A stretch of 64,000 nt of DNA from Haematospirillum sp. H1815 (GTDB lineage Bacteria > Pseudomonadota > Alphaproteobacteria > Rhodospirillales > Rhodospirillaceae). Shown here in pieces: positions 8,368-17,447 of this stretch; position 1 is the stretch's first letter, and each line of letters begins with the position of its first letter. The DNA is taken from positions 124,001-188,000 of the forward strand of contig NZ_JAAVTA010000004.1 of the NCBI RefSeq assembly GCF_012102705.1, written 5' to 3'. The position numbers and the translations under genes were made by a program. The notes under the pieces are model-generated. The model ran no database searches, was not told the origin of the DNA, and saw only the letters and a program-made list of their open reading frames with translations.

Positions 8368-9741
8368 ATGATGATGGATATGGAAACCAGCAGTCTGATT
8401 GCCCTGGACCGGGCTCACCTGTGGCATCCCTTCACCCAGGCCATGACAGCCCCGGATGCCATACCCGTACGGTCCGCATCAGGGACCGTTCTGACAACGA
8501 CGGATGGGCGCCATATCCTGGACCTTATTTCATCGTGGTGGGTCAATCTGCATGGGCATGCACATCCCGCCATAGCCCGTGCCGTGGCAGAGCAAGCCGC
8601 CACACTGGAACATGTTATTTTTGCAGGGTTTACACACGAGCCAGCCATACGCCTGGCCAGCCGCCTTGCCGCACTGCTACCAGACCCATTATCCCGTGTC
8701 TTCTTCTCTGACAATGGCTCAACGGCCGTAGAAGTCGCGATGAAAATGGCTTTCCAGCATGCGGCCAACAAAGGAGAAAAGCAGCGTACCCGGTTCCTGG
8801 CTTTCGAGGGCGGATATCATGGCGACACCGTCGGGGCCATGTCAGCCGGGGCCTCGTCAAACTTCTTCCGGGCCTGGAAACAACTTCTGTTTCCGGTTGA
8901 TATCATGCCGATTGCCGGCCACGATTCCTCCATGGGTCATGATTTGGTCGAAAATGGGGAAGAGCGTGCCCTAACAGCACTGGAAGCCCACCTTGACCAG
9001 CATGGGAAAACAACGGTCGCAGCCCTGATCGAACCTTTGGTTCAAGGAGCCTGCGGCATGCGCATGCACCGCCCGGCCTTTCTGCGTGCTGTCACAGAGC
9101 GCCTGCGCCATCACGGTATCATGGTTATCTTTGATGAGGTCATGACAGGTTTCGGACGAACCGGAGATCTGTTTGCGTGCGTAAAGGCAGGGGTTACACC
9201 CGATTTCATATGCCTCTCCAAGGGGTTGACCGGTGGCTTTATGCCCCTGTCCGCCACGGTAACCAGTGATTCTGTTTACCAGGCTTTTCTGGACGAGTCC
9301 GTAGACCGCGCTTTCCTGCACGGGCACTCTTTTACGGCAAACCCGCTGGGATGTGCTGCAGCCTTGGCATCGCTGGATCTTTTGATAACAGATGCCTGCA
9401 AGGATGCGCGCCACCAGATTGAAACATTCCACCGCAGTACATTGGCAGACATTGTGGCTGAAAGCACGTTGACGCGTCGCTTCCGGGTTACCGGGACCAT
9501 TGCAGCCTTTGATCTGGAATGCGCCGATCCTGGCTATGCATCATCGTTGGCACCGCGATTGAGAGACCTGTTCCTGCAAGCCGGTATGCTCATCCGCCCC
9601 TTGGGCAACACGGTCTACCTTCTTCCACCGTACTGCATCACCAATGATCAGATGGAAAAGGTGGCCACATCAGTCAGAGCCGTGCTGCAAACGCTGGAAA
9701 AACAGGCACCTGTTCCGGTTGCCTCCTTTGACATGTTCTGA
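8368..9741 (+). CDS. bioA: DAPA aminotransferase BioA
   Basis: Class III PLP aminotransferase converting 8-amino-7-oxononanoate to 7,8-diaminopelargonate, normally with SAM as amino donor. The 457-aa protein begins with the BioA-specific LWHPFTQ motif, then SSWWVNLHGHAHP, the GYHGDT segment and VIFDEVMTGFGRTG. The PLP lysine is Lys285 in LSKGLTGG, and the HGHSFTANPLGCAAA signature follows. The first of three consecutive start-like ATGs is used (MMMDME), with AGAG upstream. It is the last gene of the bioF-bioA operon and converges with a chemoreceptor gene 6 nt beyond its stop. Confidence 0.95.
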   Translation: MMMDMETSSLIALDRAHLWHPFTQAMTAPDAIPVRSASGTVLTTTDGRHILDLISSWWVNLHGHAHPAIARAVAEQAATLEHVIFAGFTHEPAIRLASRLAALLPDPLSRVFFSDNGSTAVEVAMKMAFQHAANKGEKQRTRFLAFEGGYHGDTVGAMSAGASSNFFRAWKQLLFPVDIMPIAGHDSSMGHDLVENGEERALTALEAHLDQHGKTTVAALIEPLVQGACGMRMHRPAFLRAVTERLRHHGIMVIFDEVMTGFGRTGDLFACVKAGVTPDFICLSKGLTGGFMPLSATVTSDSVYQAFLDESVDRAFLHGHSFTANPLGCAAALASLDLLITDACKDARHQIETFHRSTLADIVAESTLTRRFRVTGTIAAFDLECADPGYASSLAPRLRDLFLQAGMLIRPLGNTVYLLPPYCITNDQMEKVATSVRAVLQTLEKQAPVPVASFDMF

Positions 9742-9747
9742 AGGAAA

Positions 9748-11220
9748 TCAGCGCTCGTCCATATTCATCAGGTCCTTGATAATCCCCTCCAGCTTGCCGC
9801 TGCGCTGATCCAGCTCCCTAGCCGCTGCCAGTGTAGAGCTTGAGGCTTTGCTGGTGGTGTCAGTTGCGGTACAGACATGCGCAACATTACCGCTAATCTC
9901 TGATGTAGCCGCACTCTGCTCTTCGACAGAAGCCGCAATGGCCGCAGAGATCTCTGACAGGTTCTCAACCTGCCCCATCAGATGATGGGCAATGTCTTGG
10001 CATGCTTTTGTTGTATCCTTCAAGAGGCCAATACGGTCACCAACAGAAGCCGCAGATTCTGCTGCCTGGTGTGCCAGGGAATGAACCTCTTCGGCAACAA
10101 CGGCAAATCCCTTGCCCTCGAAACCAGCACGCGACGCCTCTATGGCAGCATTCAATGCCAAGACCTTTGTTTGACCGGCAATTGCAGCAATCATGGAAAT
10201 AACCGTATCAATCTGTGTCGATGCCTCGTCCATAGCATACACTTGATCCAACATCTGCCGCATCTCTTCCTTGGTTTCATGGCTGATGCGGGCCGCATCA
10301 CACAAACGGGCACTGATTTCATTGATGGACACGCTGAGCTGCTCCACGGCAGCCATCACAGACGCTGCCTGGTTGGATGTTTCCTCAGCAGCAGCAGCAC
10401 CTTCTGTCGCCTGAATCTTCAGGTCTGTCGATATAGTATTAACCTTGGAGGCCAGCTCCATAACCATGTTGGCAAGACGCTCTTGCTCGGTGACAAGCGA
10501 CCACGTTACCATGGTACCGATCACAGCCCCTGCATGATCCTTGACCGGATTGACGCGAAGGTCCATTGCCTCGTCCCCGACGTGGACAACTGCACGGTGC
10601 TGCCGGTCACCAAGCTTCTCTATAATCTGCCTTTGATATTCCGGGCGACGGTGGAAGATATCATAGCTCTTCCCGATAACCTCCTCGGCCTTACAGGGCA
10701 AAAGGTGTTCTATCTTCTTCAGGGTCTCGCGACTCTTCTTGTTCGTATACGTTATAATGCCATTCTTGTTGCAGAGAATAATGTTCACGGGCATGAGATC
10801 CAGCATCTGCAAACGTGCGTTATTTTCTGTTTCCACACGCAGGTGCTCGGTCGCCAACGACCATGTCAGACACACTGCGACATAGCGCCCCTTGCCATCG
10901 TAAATGGCTGAAAGCTTCAGTTCCAGCTTGTGCGCCCCCAAAGACACGATAGCCCGGTGCGGAAGATTACCCGGATCTGCAAGCAAGGCACGCTGATGAG
11001 CGGGATTTTTATGAAACGCATCAATACTGGTGCCGATCAGGCTGCTGAGAGGAACCGGCAACCATCTCTCCAAGGGAGCAAGAATCTCCATACTACGCTT
11101 GTTGGCAAACTGAATAGTCAGGGTTTCACTGTCAGCAATCATGACAGCATCGGGCAGTGCATCCAGTGTTGCACGCGACAGCATCTGGATAAAATCATTG
11201 TCATATCTGGAAAAAAACAT
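9748..11220 (-). CDS. Soluble methyl-accepting chemotaxis protein with two PAS domains
   Basis: Cytoplasmic chemoreceptor of 490 aa with no hydrophobic membrane segment. Two PAS-like modules (about 15-125 and 130-250) both contain a repeated FHxxPxxQRxxx segment, suggesting they arose by duplication and may bind a cofactor or ligand. The C-terminal signalling hairpin contains the conserved GQTKVLALNAAIEASRAG tip and the VVAEEVHSLAH segment. The ATG at 11220 follows a GGGGGC stretch; an ATG 13 codons upstream (11259) is also open. It converges with bioA and diverges from tex. The function as input to the CheA system is from the family; the signal is unknown. Confidence 0.88.
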   Translation of the reverse strand: MFFSRYDNDFIQMLSRATLDALPDAVMIADSETLTIQFANKRSMEILAPLERWLPVPLSSLIGTSIDAFHKNPAHQRALLADPGNLPHRAIVSLGAHKLELKLSAIYDGKGRYVAVCLTWSLATEHLRVETENNARLQMLDLMPVNIILCNKNGIITYTNKKSRETLKKIEHLLPCKAEEVIGKSYDIFHRRPEYQRQIIEKLGDRQHRAVVHVGDEAMDLRVNPVKDHAGAVIGTMVTWSLVTEQERLANMVMELASKVNTISTDLKIQATEGAAAAEETSNQAASVMAAVEQLSVSINEISARLCDAARISHETKEEMRQMLDQVYAMDEASTQIDTVISMIAAIAGQTKVLALNAAIEASRAGFEGKGFAVVAEEVHSLAHQAAESAASVGDRIGLLKDTTKACQDIAHHLMGQVENLSEISAAIAASVEEQSAATSEISGNVAHVCTATDTTSKASSSTLAAARELDQRSGKLEGIIKDLMNMDER

Positions 11221-11439
11221 GACGCCCCCGCCCGATACCCTGTATGAGACGGTGTCCATACTCGCATTGACAGTCCAAAATACATTCTACCGCCAAAGGA
11301 ACTGTATCCAAGCAGACAGATATGGATACACTCATACACAAAAGATAATGTGCGCGAATACCCTGACCCTTCTCTGAACCATGAAAGCAGGCTAGGGTCC
11401 GGCAAACGGGAAACAGCAGAACAACGGACCACTACGCCT

Positions 11440-13791
11440 ATGTCGACTATTGCCTCCTTGATTGCACAGGATCTCGGTTGCCGGGAATCCCAAGTCAACG
11501 CCACGATTGACCTTCTTTCTGCAGGAGCAACCATTCCTTTTATTGCCCGCTACCGCAAGGAAGCAACAGGCGGGCTGGACGATGCACAGCTCCGCTTTCT
11601 GGAAGAACGACTGGGATATTTACGTGATCTGGAGGACAGGCGAAGCACCATCCTCAAGAGCATCGACAGCCAAGGCAAACTGACCGGTGACCTGCGCGCC
11701 AGAATTGACGGTGCCGATACAAAAGCCAAGCTGGAGGATATCTACCTCCCCTATCGCCCCAAGCGCCGTACCAAAGCCACCACAGCCCGCGAAGCCGGGC
11801 TTGAGCCATTGGCCAATGCTCTTCTTGAGAATCCGGGACACGATCCTGAAACCAAGGCCCGCAGCTTTGTTGATGCTGACAAGGGAATTACAAACCCTGC
11901 AGAGGCGCTGGAAGGGGCACGCCACATCCTGATTGAACGGTTCGCTGAACACGCGGAACTCGTCGGAACCCTGCGGGAGATGATGTGGTCTGAAGGGATT
12001 TTATTCTCCAATGTTATCAAAGGGAAAAGCGACCAAGGCAACAAGTTCACGGATTACTTTGACCATCGCGAACCCGTACGCCATATAGCAGGTCACCGTG
12101 CGCTGGCCATGTTCAGGGGCGCCGCGGAAGGTGTTCTCCGCCTGTCATTACGCCACCCGGACAGTGATGAGAAGACAGGAGACAGTGAAACCTGCCTGCG
12201 TTGTATTGCCAGCTGCTTCGGCATTGGCAACAAGGGACGGGCAAGCGATCCGTGGCTTGTCGAGACCGTACGGGCCGCATGGAAAAACAAGCTGTCCGGA
12301 CATATTGAAACAGACATAACCACACGCCTGCGTGAAAAAGCAGAAAAAGAAGCGATACAGGTCTTTGCTGCCAATCTGAAAGATGTGTTGATGGCAGCCC
12401 CGGCAGGTATGCGGACAACACTGGCCTTGGACCCGGGGTACCGTACAGGGGTAAAGGTCGCAGTTATCGACCAGACCGGAAAGGTGCTTGAAACAACAAC
12501 AATCTACCCACATGAGCCCCGCAAACAATGGAATGAAGCGTTGGCAACACTGGGCCGCCTGGTCATCAAACATCAGGTACAGCTGATTGCGGTCGGCAAC
12601 GGCACAGCAAGTCGTGAAACCGATACATTGACCACTGAACTGATCCGACAGATGCCGGAAAAGCGGGTCACCAATGTTACGGTGAGCGAGGCCGGTGCCA
12701 GTGTGTACTCTGCTTCGGCCTGGGCATCACGGGAACTGCCGGATCTTGATGTCTCGCTTCGCGGTGCGGTCTCCATAGGACGCCGCCTGCAGGATCCCCT
12801 TGCAGAACTGGTCAAGATCGACCCCAAAAGTATCGGCGTCGGCCAGTACCAGCATGATCTGTCTCAGCCGGAACTGGCCCGGGCACTGGATGTGGTTGTT
12901 GAAGATGCCGTTAACGCTGTTGGCGTGGACCTGAATACAGCCTCGGTGCCTCTCCTCAGTCGTGTGGCCGGCCTCTCGGAACGACTGGCCGAGAATATTG
13001 TCGCCTTCCGCGACAGCAACGGTGCATTCAAGAACCGTCGGACCTTGCTGAAAGTAGCGGGGCTGGGGCCAAAGACTTTTGAACAGTGCGCCGGCTTCCT
13101 GCGCATTTTCAATGGCGATGAACCCCTGGATGCATCGGCGGTTCATCCGGAAGCCTATTCCGTTGTGCAAAACATACTGACCGTTGCCAAAACGACCATC
13201 GCGCATGTGATTGGCAACCTTTCCCTGCTCCACACCTTGCGGCCGGAATCCTTTGCCAACGATCGCTTTGGTACTCCGACCGTCATTGACATTCTGAAGG
13301 AACTGGAAAAACCCGGACGCGATCCGCGACCGGAATTCAGGACAGCGCAGTTCCGTGATGGCGTGGAGAAAATGGCTGATCTTGAGCCCGGCATGATTCT
13401 GGAAGGAACCATTACCAACGTTGCCAACTTTGGGGCCTTTGTGGACATCGGTGTACACCAGGACGGGCTCATCCACATTTCCGCCTTGTCCGACCGCTTC
13501 GTCAAAGATCCAAGAAGTGTTGTAAAGGTCGGCGACGTCGTAAAAGTAAAGGTTCTGGATGTTGATCTACAACTTAAACGTATCGCGTTGACACGGCGGA
13601 TGGATGAAGAACCCAGCAAGCCACGTAACCAGCCCCGGACACCCGGACTGGATGAAACCCGGAAAACACCACGGGCACATTCAAAGGACAAGGGTAACGC
13701 AACGGGTCAAAACACTGACAATGCACTCGCCCATGCCCTAACCAAAGCCGGGTGGAAGACAAAGCCGAACAAAAAGGAACCCCGGTCATGA
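11440..13791 (+). CDS. tex: RNA-binding transcriptional accessory protein Tex
   Basis: Tex family nucleic-acid-binding protein, 783 aa, close to the E. coli YhgF length. Domain order is the standard one: N-terminal helical region with [16 protein letters not shown], YqgF-like RNase H fold beginning [10 protein letters not shown], helix-hairpin-helix repeats ([17 protein letters not shown] and [15 protein letters not shown]), and an S1 domain at about 650-720 ([17 protein letters not shown]). A charged tail of about 60 residues follows the S1 domain. The ATG at 11440 is preferred to one 30 codons upstream because [10 protein letters not shown] is the usual family N-terminus. Its stop overlaps greB as ATGA, linking two transcription factors in one operon. 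Confidence 0.95.
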   Translation: MSTIASLIAQDLGCRESQVNATIDLLSAGATIPFIARYRKEATGGLDDAQLRFLEERLGYLRDLEDRRSTILKSIDSQGKLTGDLRARIDGADTKAKLEDIYLPYRPKRRTKATTAREAGLEPLANALLENPGHDPETKARSFVDADKGITNPAEALEGARHILIERFAEHAELVGTLREMMWSEGILFSNVIKGKSDQGNKFTDYFDHREPVRHIAGHRALAMFRGAAEGVLRLSLRHPDSDEKTGDSETCLRCIASCFGIGNKGRASDPWLVETVRAAWKNKLSGHIETDITTRLREKAEKEAIQVFAANLKDVLMAAPAGMRTTLALDPGYRTGVKVAVIDQTGKVLETTTIYPHEPRKQWNEALATLGRLVIKHQVQLIAVGNGTASRETDTLTTELIRQMPEKRVTNVTVSEAGASVYSASAWASRELPDLDVSLRGAVSIGRRLQDPLAELVKIDPKSIGVGQYQHDLSQPELARALDVVVEDAVNAVGVDLNTASVPLLSRVAGLSERLAENIVAFRDSNGAFKNRRTLLKVAGLGPKTFEQCAGFLRIFNGDEPLDASAVHPEAYSVVQNILTVAKTTIAHVIGNLSLLHTLRPESFANDRFGTPTVIDILKELEKPGRDPRPEFRTAQFRDGVEKMADLEPGMILEGTITNVANFGAFVDIGVHQDGLIHISALSDRFVKDPRSVVKVGDVVKVKVLDVDLQLKRIALTRRMDEEPSKPRNQPRTPGLDETRKTPRAHSKDKGNATGQNTDNALAHALTKAGWKTKPNKKEPRS

Positions 13792-14327
13792 TCCGGTCTG
13801 CAAACACACCTGCCACAGACGGAAAAACGGAACGAAACCTGATCACCCCGCATGGCCTGAAGGCGTTGAAAGAAGAGTACCGCCACCTGTGGGCCGTTGA
13901 GAGACCCAAGACCGTAGAGGCCGTATGGCGGGCTGCACAAAATGGCGACCGGTCAGAAAATGGTGACTATCTGTATAACAAGAAACGCCTGCGGGAGATT
14001 GACCGACGGGTCCGCTTCTTGCTGAAACGGATAGACTGTGCAGAGGTAATCGATCCATCACGGCAAACAAACCGGTCACAGGTTTTTTTTGGTGCCACAG
14101 TGACCTTTGTCAATGAACGCGATGAAGAAAAAACCGTCACCATTCTGGGCAAGGACGAGGCAGACATGGCCACCGGCTCAATCAGCTGGCAATCCCCTGT
14201 TGCCCGGGCGTTGATGAAAGCCGGTATCGGCGACACCGTAACCGTTCGCACCCCTGCCGGCATCAGTACACTGGAAGTCCTGTCGATCGCTTATCCACGC
14301 CCGGACGGATCCTCTGAAGAGGCATGA
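13788..14327 (+). CDS. greB: Transcript cleavage factor GreB
   Basis: RNA polymerase secondary-channel factor that stimulates cleavage of backtracked transcripts. The 179-aa protein has the N-terminal coiled coil with acidic tip ([20 protein letters not shown]), a GreB rather than GreA pattern, and a C-terminal FKBP-like domain ending [18 protein letters not shown]. The ATG at 13788 overlaps the tex stop (ATGA) and has AAGGAA 8 nt upstream, so an open extension to 13752 is rejected. An extra C-terminal tail of about 10 residues overlaps the 3' end of the convergent MerR-type gene by 37 nt. Confidence 0.95.
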   Translation: MIRSANTPATDGKTERNLITPHGLKALKEEYRHLWAVERPKTVEAVWRAAQNGDRSENGDYLYNKKRLREIDRRVRFLLKRIDCAEVIDPSRQTNRSQVFFGATVTFVNERDEEKTVTILGKDEADMATGSISWQSPVARALMKAGIGDTVTVRTPAGISTLEVLSIAYPRPDGSSEEA

Positions 14328-14773
14328 CTGGGTGACAGACAGTGACTGTGGTCTGAAAGAACCTCGATCACACGGCAGGCACGGACTGTATGGCCATTCG
14401 GGTGCTCGGACATATGCTCCAGCTCTTGCTCCAGACGCTGCAACCTGGCAATGCGGTCGCGTACACGGTGCAGGTGGCGCACGGCGATATGATCCACTTC
14501 ATGGCAAGGTTTTTCCGGATGATCAGACAAACGCAAAAGCTCGCGAATGTCATCGAGGGTAAAACCAAGCTCACGGCTGTGCCTGATAAAGCTGAGACGG
14601 TCCAGATGCGCCGGCCCGTAAACACGCTGATTACCGGCAGTACGATCCGGAACAGGCATCAGACCGATCTGCTCATAGTACCGGATTGTTGGCACCTTGC
14701 AGCCACTCTGCCTGGCCAGGTACCCAATGCTGAACAGATCTTGACGCGCTCTCACACTCCGTCCTTTCGACAT
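14291..14773 (-). CDS. MerR family metal-responsive-type regulator
   Basis: MerR-type transcription factor of 160 aa. The N-terminal winged helix is textbook (SIGYLARQSGCKVPTIRYYE, then GNQRVY and a long dimerisation helix). Cysteines at the start of the dimer helix (KPCHEVD) and in the C-terminal loop (ACRVIEVLSDHSHC) resemble the Zn/Cd/Pb-sensing branch, so metal binding is plausible but inferred. The ATG at 14773 is used; a TTG three codons upstream is possible, and neither has a clear ribosome site. It is divergent from the ABC-2 exporter genes across 154 nt, the usual arrangement of MerR regulators and their targets. Confidence 0.85.
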   Translation of the reverse strand: MSKGRSVRARQDLFSIGYLARQSGCKVPTIRYYEQIGLMPVPDRTAGNQRVYGPAHLDRLSFIRHSRELGFTLDDIRELLRLSDHPEKPCHEVDHIAVRHLHRVRDRIARLQRLEQELEHMSEHPNGHTVRACRVIEVLSDHSHCLSPSHASSEDPSGRG

Positions 14774-14784
14774 ACAGGACAAGG

Positions 14785-14809
14785 CGATCAGGGTGGCCGA
14801 TCAGGGCCA
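14785..14809. promoter_or_regulatory. Candidate operator upstream of the MerR-type gene
   Basis: The 9-mer CGATCAGGG occurs twice (14785-14793 and 14798-14806), 13 bp apart. The second copy lies inside an inverted repeat TGGCC-6 nt-GGCCA (14794-14809). The site is 12-36 bp upstream of the regulator start codon. A canonical MerR promoter with a 19-bp spacer could not be recognised, so this is only a candidate. Confidence 0.3.
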
Positions 14810-14927
14810 AGGGCACAAGAGCAAAGATAAACGGCGATACCCCACTGTTGCAGCCCGAAACCGAGTATGAAATAACGGGTACTCCTGCCGCGACAGCCGC
14901 CCAACATTGTACGGAACACCTGCACGG

Positions 14928-15899
14928 ATGATTGTTGTTCGCAACCTTTGTCATACCTATCCGGGATCACGACGCCAGCCGCAGCGGATGGCTCTGAATA
15001 ACTTGGACCTGACCGTTGAAACGGGTACCCTGTGTATCATGTCCGGCCCGAACGGCAGTGGGAAATCAAGTCTTTTTCGCATGCTGTGCGGGCTGTCACA
15101 GCCTTCTTCGGGGTCAATCCATATTGATGGATCCGACGTACTGGTCAATCCCGGGGCTGCCCGGCGTATAACAGGGGTGGTTTTCCAGAGCCCCGCACTG
15201 GACAAACAATTGTCCGTTGCCGAGAATCTTCGCCTGCATGCGCGTCTGCATGGCTTGGGGGCAGAGGACTACAGGACACGCTGTGCTCAGGCCTTGGCAT
15301 GGACAGACCTCGCCAATCGACTGGATGAAAGGGTAGAAACACTTTCCGGTGGGCTGGCCCGACAGGTCGAACTTGCAAAGTGCTTGTTGACACGCCCTCG
15401 CATTCTTTTGCTGGATGAACCAACAACAGGGCTGGATCCAGCCAGCCGGCGCTCTTTCCTGAACACACTCAAACGCGTGCAGCAGGACGAAAACATAACA
15501 ATCCTGATGACCAGCCATGTCTTCTCCGATGCCGATTATGCTGATACCGTGGCCATCATGCACAATGGTAGGCTTCTGGCCCATGACAGCCCGGATATGC
15601 TGAAAGCCCGGGTCGGGGCAACCATGGTGGTGATGACCCCACGTGACCCACAAGCCTTTGCGACCATCCTGTCCTCGGAATTCGGACAACCGTCATGGCG
15701 CTATGGCGACGAGCTGCGCATCGACAATACAAATGCCGACAAAGCAGCATCCTTGATCAGTGGTATTCTGGAACATTACAGCGCCGAGGTTCTGTCGATC
15801 GGGGTTCGTCAGCCGGATCTTGAGGACGTTTTCGTACACGTGACCGGCAAAAAAGTGGTTGAGCACACCAGCTTCCCCGCCCTGGAGAAAGTTCCATGA
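14928..15899 (+). CDS. ABC-2 type exporter ATP-binding protein
   Basis: ATPase subunit of an ABC-2 family exporter (NodI/DrrA/CcmA-like), 323 aa. Walker A is SGPNGSGKSSL, the Q loop is VVFQSPALD, the signature is LSGGLARQVELAK and Walker B is RILLLDEPTTGLDP, with the switch His in TSHVF. The C-terminal 90 residues form the extension common in DrrA-like ATPases. The ATG at 14928 replaces an upstream TTG in the same frame. The stop overlaps the permease start as ATGA. Substrate is unknown; the divergent metal-type MerR regulator hints at stress-induced export. Confidence 0.88.
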   Translation: MIVVRNLCHTYPGSRRQPQRMALNNLDLTVETGTLCIMSGPNGSGKSSLFRMLCGLSQPSSGSIHIDGSDVLVNPGAARRITGVVFQSPALDKQLSVAENLRLHARLHGLGAEDYRTRCAQALAWTDLANRLDERVETLSGGLARQVELAKCLLTRPRILLLDEPTTGLDPASRRSFLNTLKRVQQDENITILMTSHVFSDADYADTVAIMHNGRLLAHDSPDMLKARVGATMVVMTPRDPQAFATILSSEFGQPSWRYGDELRIDNTNADKAASLISGILEHYSAEVLSIGVRQPDLEDVFVHVTGKKVVEHTSFPALEKVP

Positions 15900-16699
15900 A
15901 CGCACTGGTTCTTCCCGCTTGTTATCTGGCTCACCGTGAATTCATCCGCTTTATACGCCAACCGCACCGCGTTGTCGGAAGCCTGGGACAACCTCTTCTG
16001 TTCTGGCTGTTTCTTGGAACCGGGTTCTCTCCCTCCTTCCGCCCCCCAGGCATGGATGGGATCAGCTATGTGGAATACTTCTATCCCGGCGTGCTGATGA
16101 TGCTGATCCTGTTTGCCTCAATCTTCTCGATCATTACAGTCATCGAGGACCGGGAGCATGGCTTTCTTCAAGGTGTGTTGACCGCGCCGGTGCCACGGAT
16201 GGCAATTGTGCTGGGTAAGGTTGGTGGCGGAACCAGCATTGCCCTTTTCCAAAGCCTTATTTTGCTGTTGGCGGTTCCATTTCTGGATCTCCCCATTACA
16301 GCCAGCGGACTGCTTCTGGTCTTGCTGGCTATGGTGTTATCCGCACTGGGCTACGCCGCTCTCAGCTTTGCCATTGCATGGACCATGAAATCAACATCAG
16401 GTTTCCACGCCATCATGATGATCTTTCTGATGCCACTGTGGCTTCTGTCGGGAGCCCTGTTTCCGGTTACAGGTGCTCCGCTGTGGCTGCAGATCGTCAT
16501 GATCGCCAATCCAGTTGCCCATGCCCTGACCATTATGCGCATTCCGTTCTATCAAACGGCTGCAGAATGCCTGTCCAACCCCGACTACCTGACGTCACTG
16601 TCTGTTGTAACAAGCTGGGTTGCCATTTGCTTGTGGTTGGGGGCCAAGCGCGTTGCCCACCGCGACAAGGGAATAAGTAGCGTGGCTGCTGCATCTTGA
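15896..16699 (+). CDS. ABC-2 type exporter permease
   Basis: Integral membrane partner of the ATPase encoded just upstream, 267 aa with about six hydrophobic segments. The N-terminal cytoplasmic part is LAHREFIRFIRQPHRVVGS, the first helix begins at GQPLLFWLFLGTG, and the region IEDREHGFLQGVLTAP is the family coupling-helix signature. The central SGALFPVTGAPLWLQ segment is typical of ABC-2 permeases. The pair probably forms a 2+2 exporter in the inner membrane. tenA starts 30 nt after the stop on the same strand. Confidence 0.88.
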   Translation: MNALVLPACYLAHREFIRFIRQPHRVVGSLGQPLLFWLFLGTGFSPSFRPPGMDGISYVEYFYPGVLMMLILFASIFSIITVIEDREHGFLQGVLTAPVPRMAIVLGKVGGGTSIALFQSLILLLAVPFLDLPITASGLLLVLLAMVLSALGYAALSFAIAWTMKSTSGFHAIMMIFLMPLWLLSGALFPVTGAPLWLQIVMIANPVAHALTIMRIPFYQTAAECLSNPDYLTSLSVVTSWVAICLWLGAKRVAHRDKGISSVAAAS

Positions 16700-16729
16700 A
16701 GAGAACACGTCAATATTGGATCCGACACA

Positions 16730-17440
16730 GTGCATTACCCTGCCAAAATTGAAGTCGCTCACCGCCCACTGATTGACAGCCTTGTTGATCGATCACGCCC
16801 GGCTTGGGATGCTTACACCCGGCATGCTTTTGTTCGGGCACTGGGCGATGGAACTTTGCCCCGCAAGGCTTTCCTGCACTATCTCAGGCAAGATTACATC
16901 TTTCTGGTTCACTTCTCGCGGGCATGGTCCTTGGCTGCATTCAAGGCTGAAACCGTCGAGGATATACGCCAGTGCGCCTCAACCGTTCATGCCCTGACCA
17001 CGTACGAAATGCCGTTGCATGTGCAGACATGTGAGGCAGAGGGCATTACCCTGTCCGATCTGGAAAAGACGGATGAAGAGGTTGCCAATATCGCCTATAC
17101 CCGCTTTGTCATGGATTGCGGCCTGCGCGGTGATCTTCTGGACCTTCTGGTGGCATTGACTCCGTGTGTCTTCGGGTATGGTGCCATCGGAAATGCGCTG
17201 GCCTTACAGAACAAGGACAGGCCGTCGCAACATCCCTATGCAGACTGGATAAGAACCTACGCCAGTCCTGAATATCAGGATGTATGCCACTCGGTCAGTA
17301 CTCTTCTGGACCGGGTTGCCCATAAAGCACTGGGCGATCAGCCTGACACATCACCACGCTGGACAAGCTTGGTCAGAACGTTCAATACCGCCTGCGTGCT
17401 GGAAAGCAACTTCTGGCAAATGGGCCTGAACCCGCCCTGA
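16730..17440 (+). CDS. tenA: Aminopyrimidine aminohydrolase TenA
   Basis: Thiaminase II-type enzyme that salvages aminopyrimidine (formylaminopyrimidine breakdown) to HMP for thiamin synthesis. The 236-aa all-helical protein has the expected landmarks: LRQDYIFLVHF with the catalytic-pocket Asp, the active-site Cys in TPCVFGYGAIG, and the C-terminal Glu in VLESNFWQMGL. The start is a GTG with GGAT 8 nt upstream; no ATG is available. It follows the ABC-2 exporter rather than the usual ThiXYZ importer, so whether the three genes work together is unclear. Its stop is 2 nt from the stop of the convergent dihydroorotase gene. Confidence 0.92.
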   Translation: MHYPAKIEVAHRPLIDSLVDRSRPAWDAYTRHAFVRALGDGTLPRKAFLHYLRQDYIFLVHFSRAWSLAAFKAETVEDIRQCASTVHALTTYEMPLHVQTCEAEGITLSDLEKTDEEVANIAYTRFVMDCGLRGDLLDLLVALTPCVFGYGAIGNALALQNKDRPSQHPYADWIRTYASPEYQDVCHSVSTLLDRVAHKALGDQPDTSPRWTSLVRTFNTACVLESNFWQMGLNPP

Positions 17441-17447
17441 TATCAGG
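17436..17447. repeat. Perfect 12-bp palindrome over two convergent stop codons
   Basis: CCTGATATCAGG is self-complementary and contains the TGA stop of tenA and, on the other strand, the TGA stop of the dihydroorotase gene. There is no adjoining T run, so it is not a canonical terminator. Confidence 0.6.
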
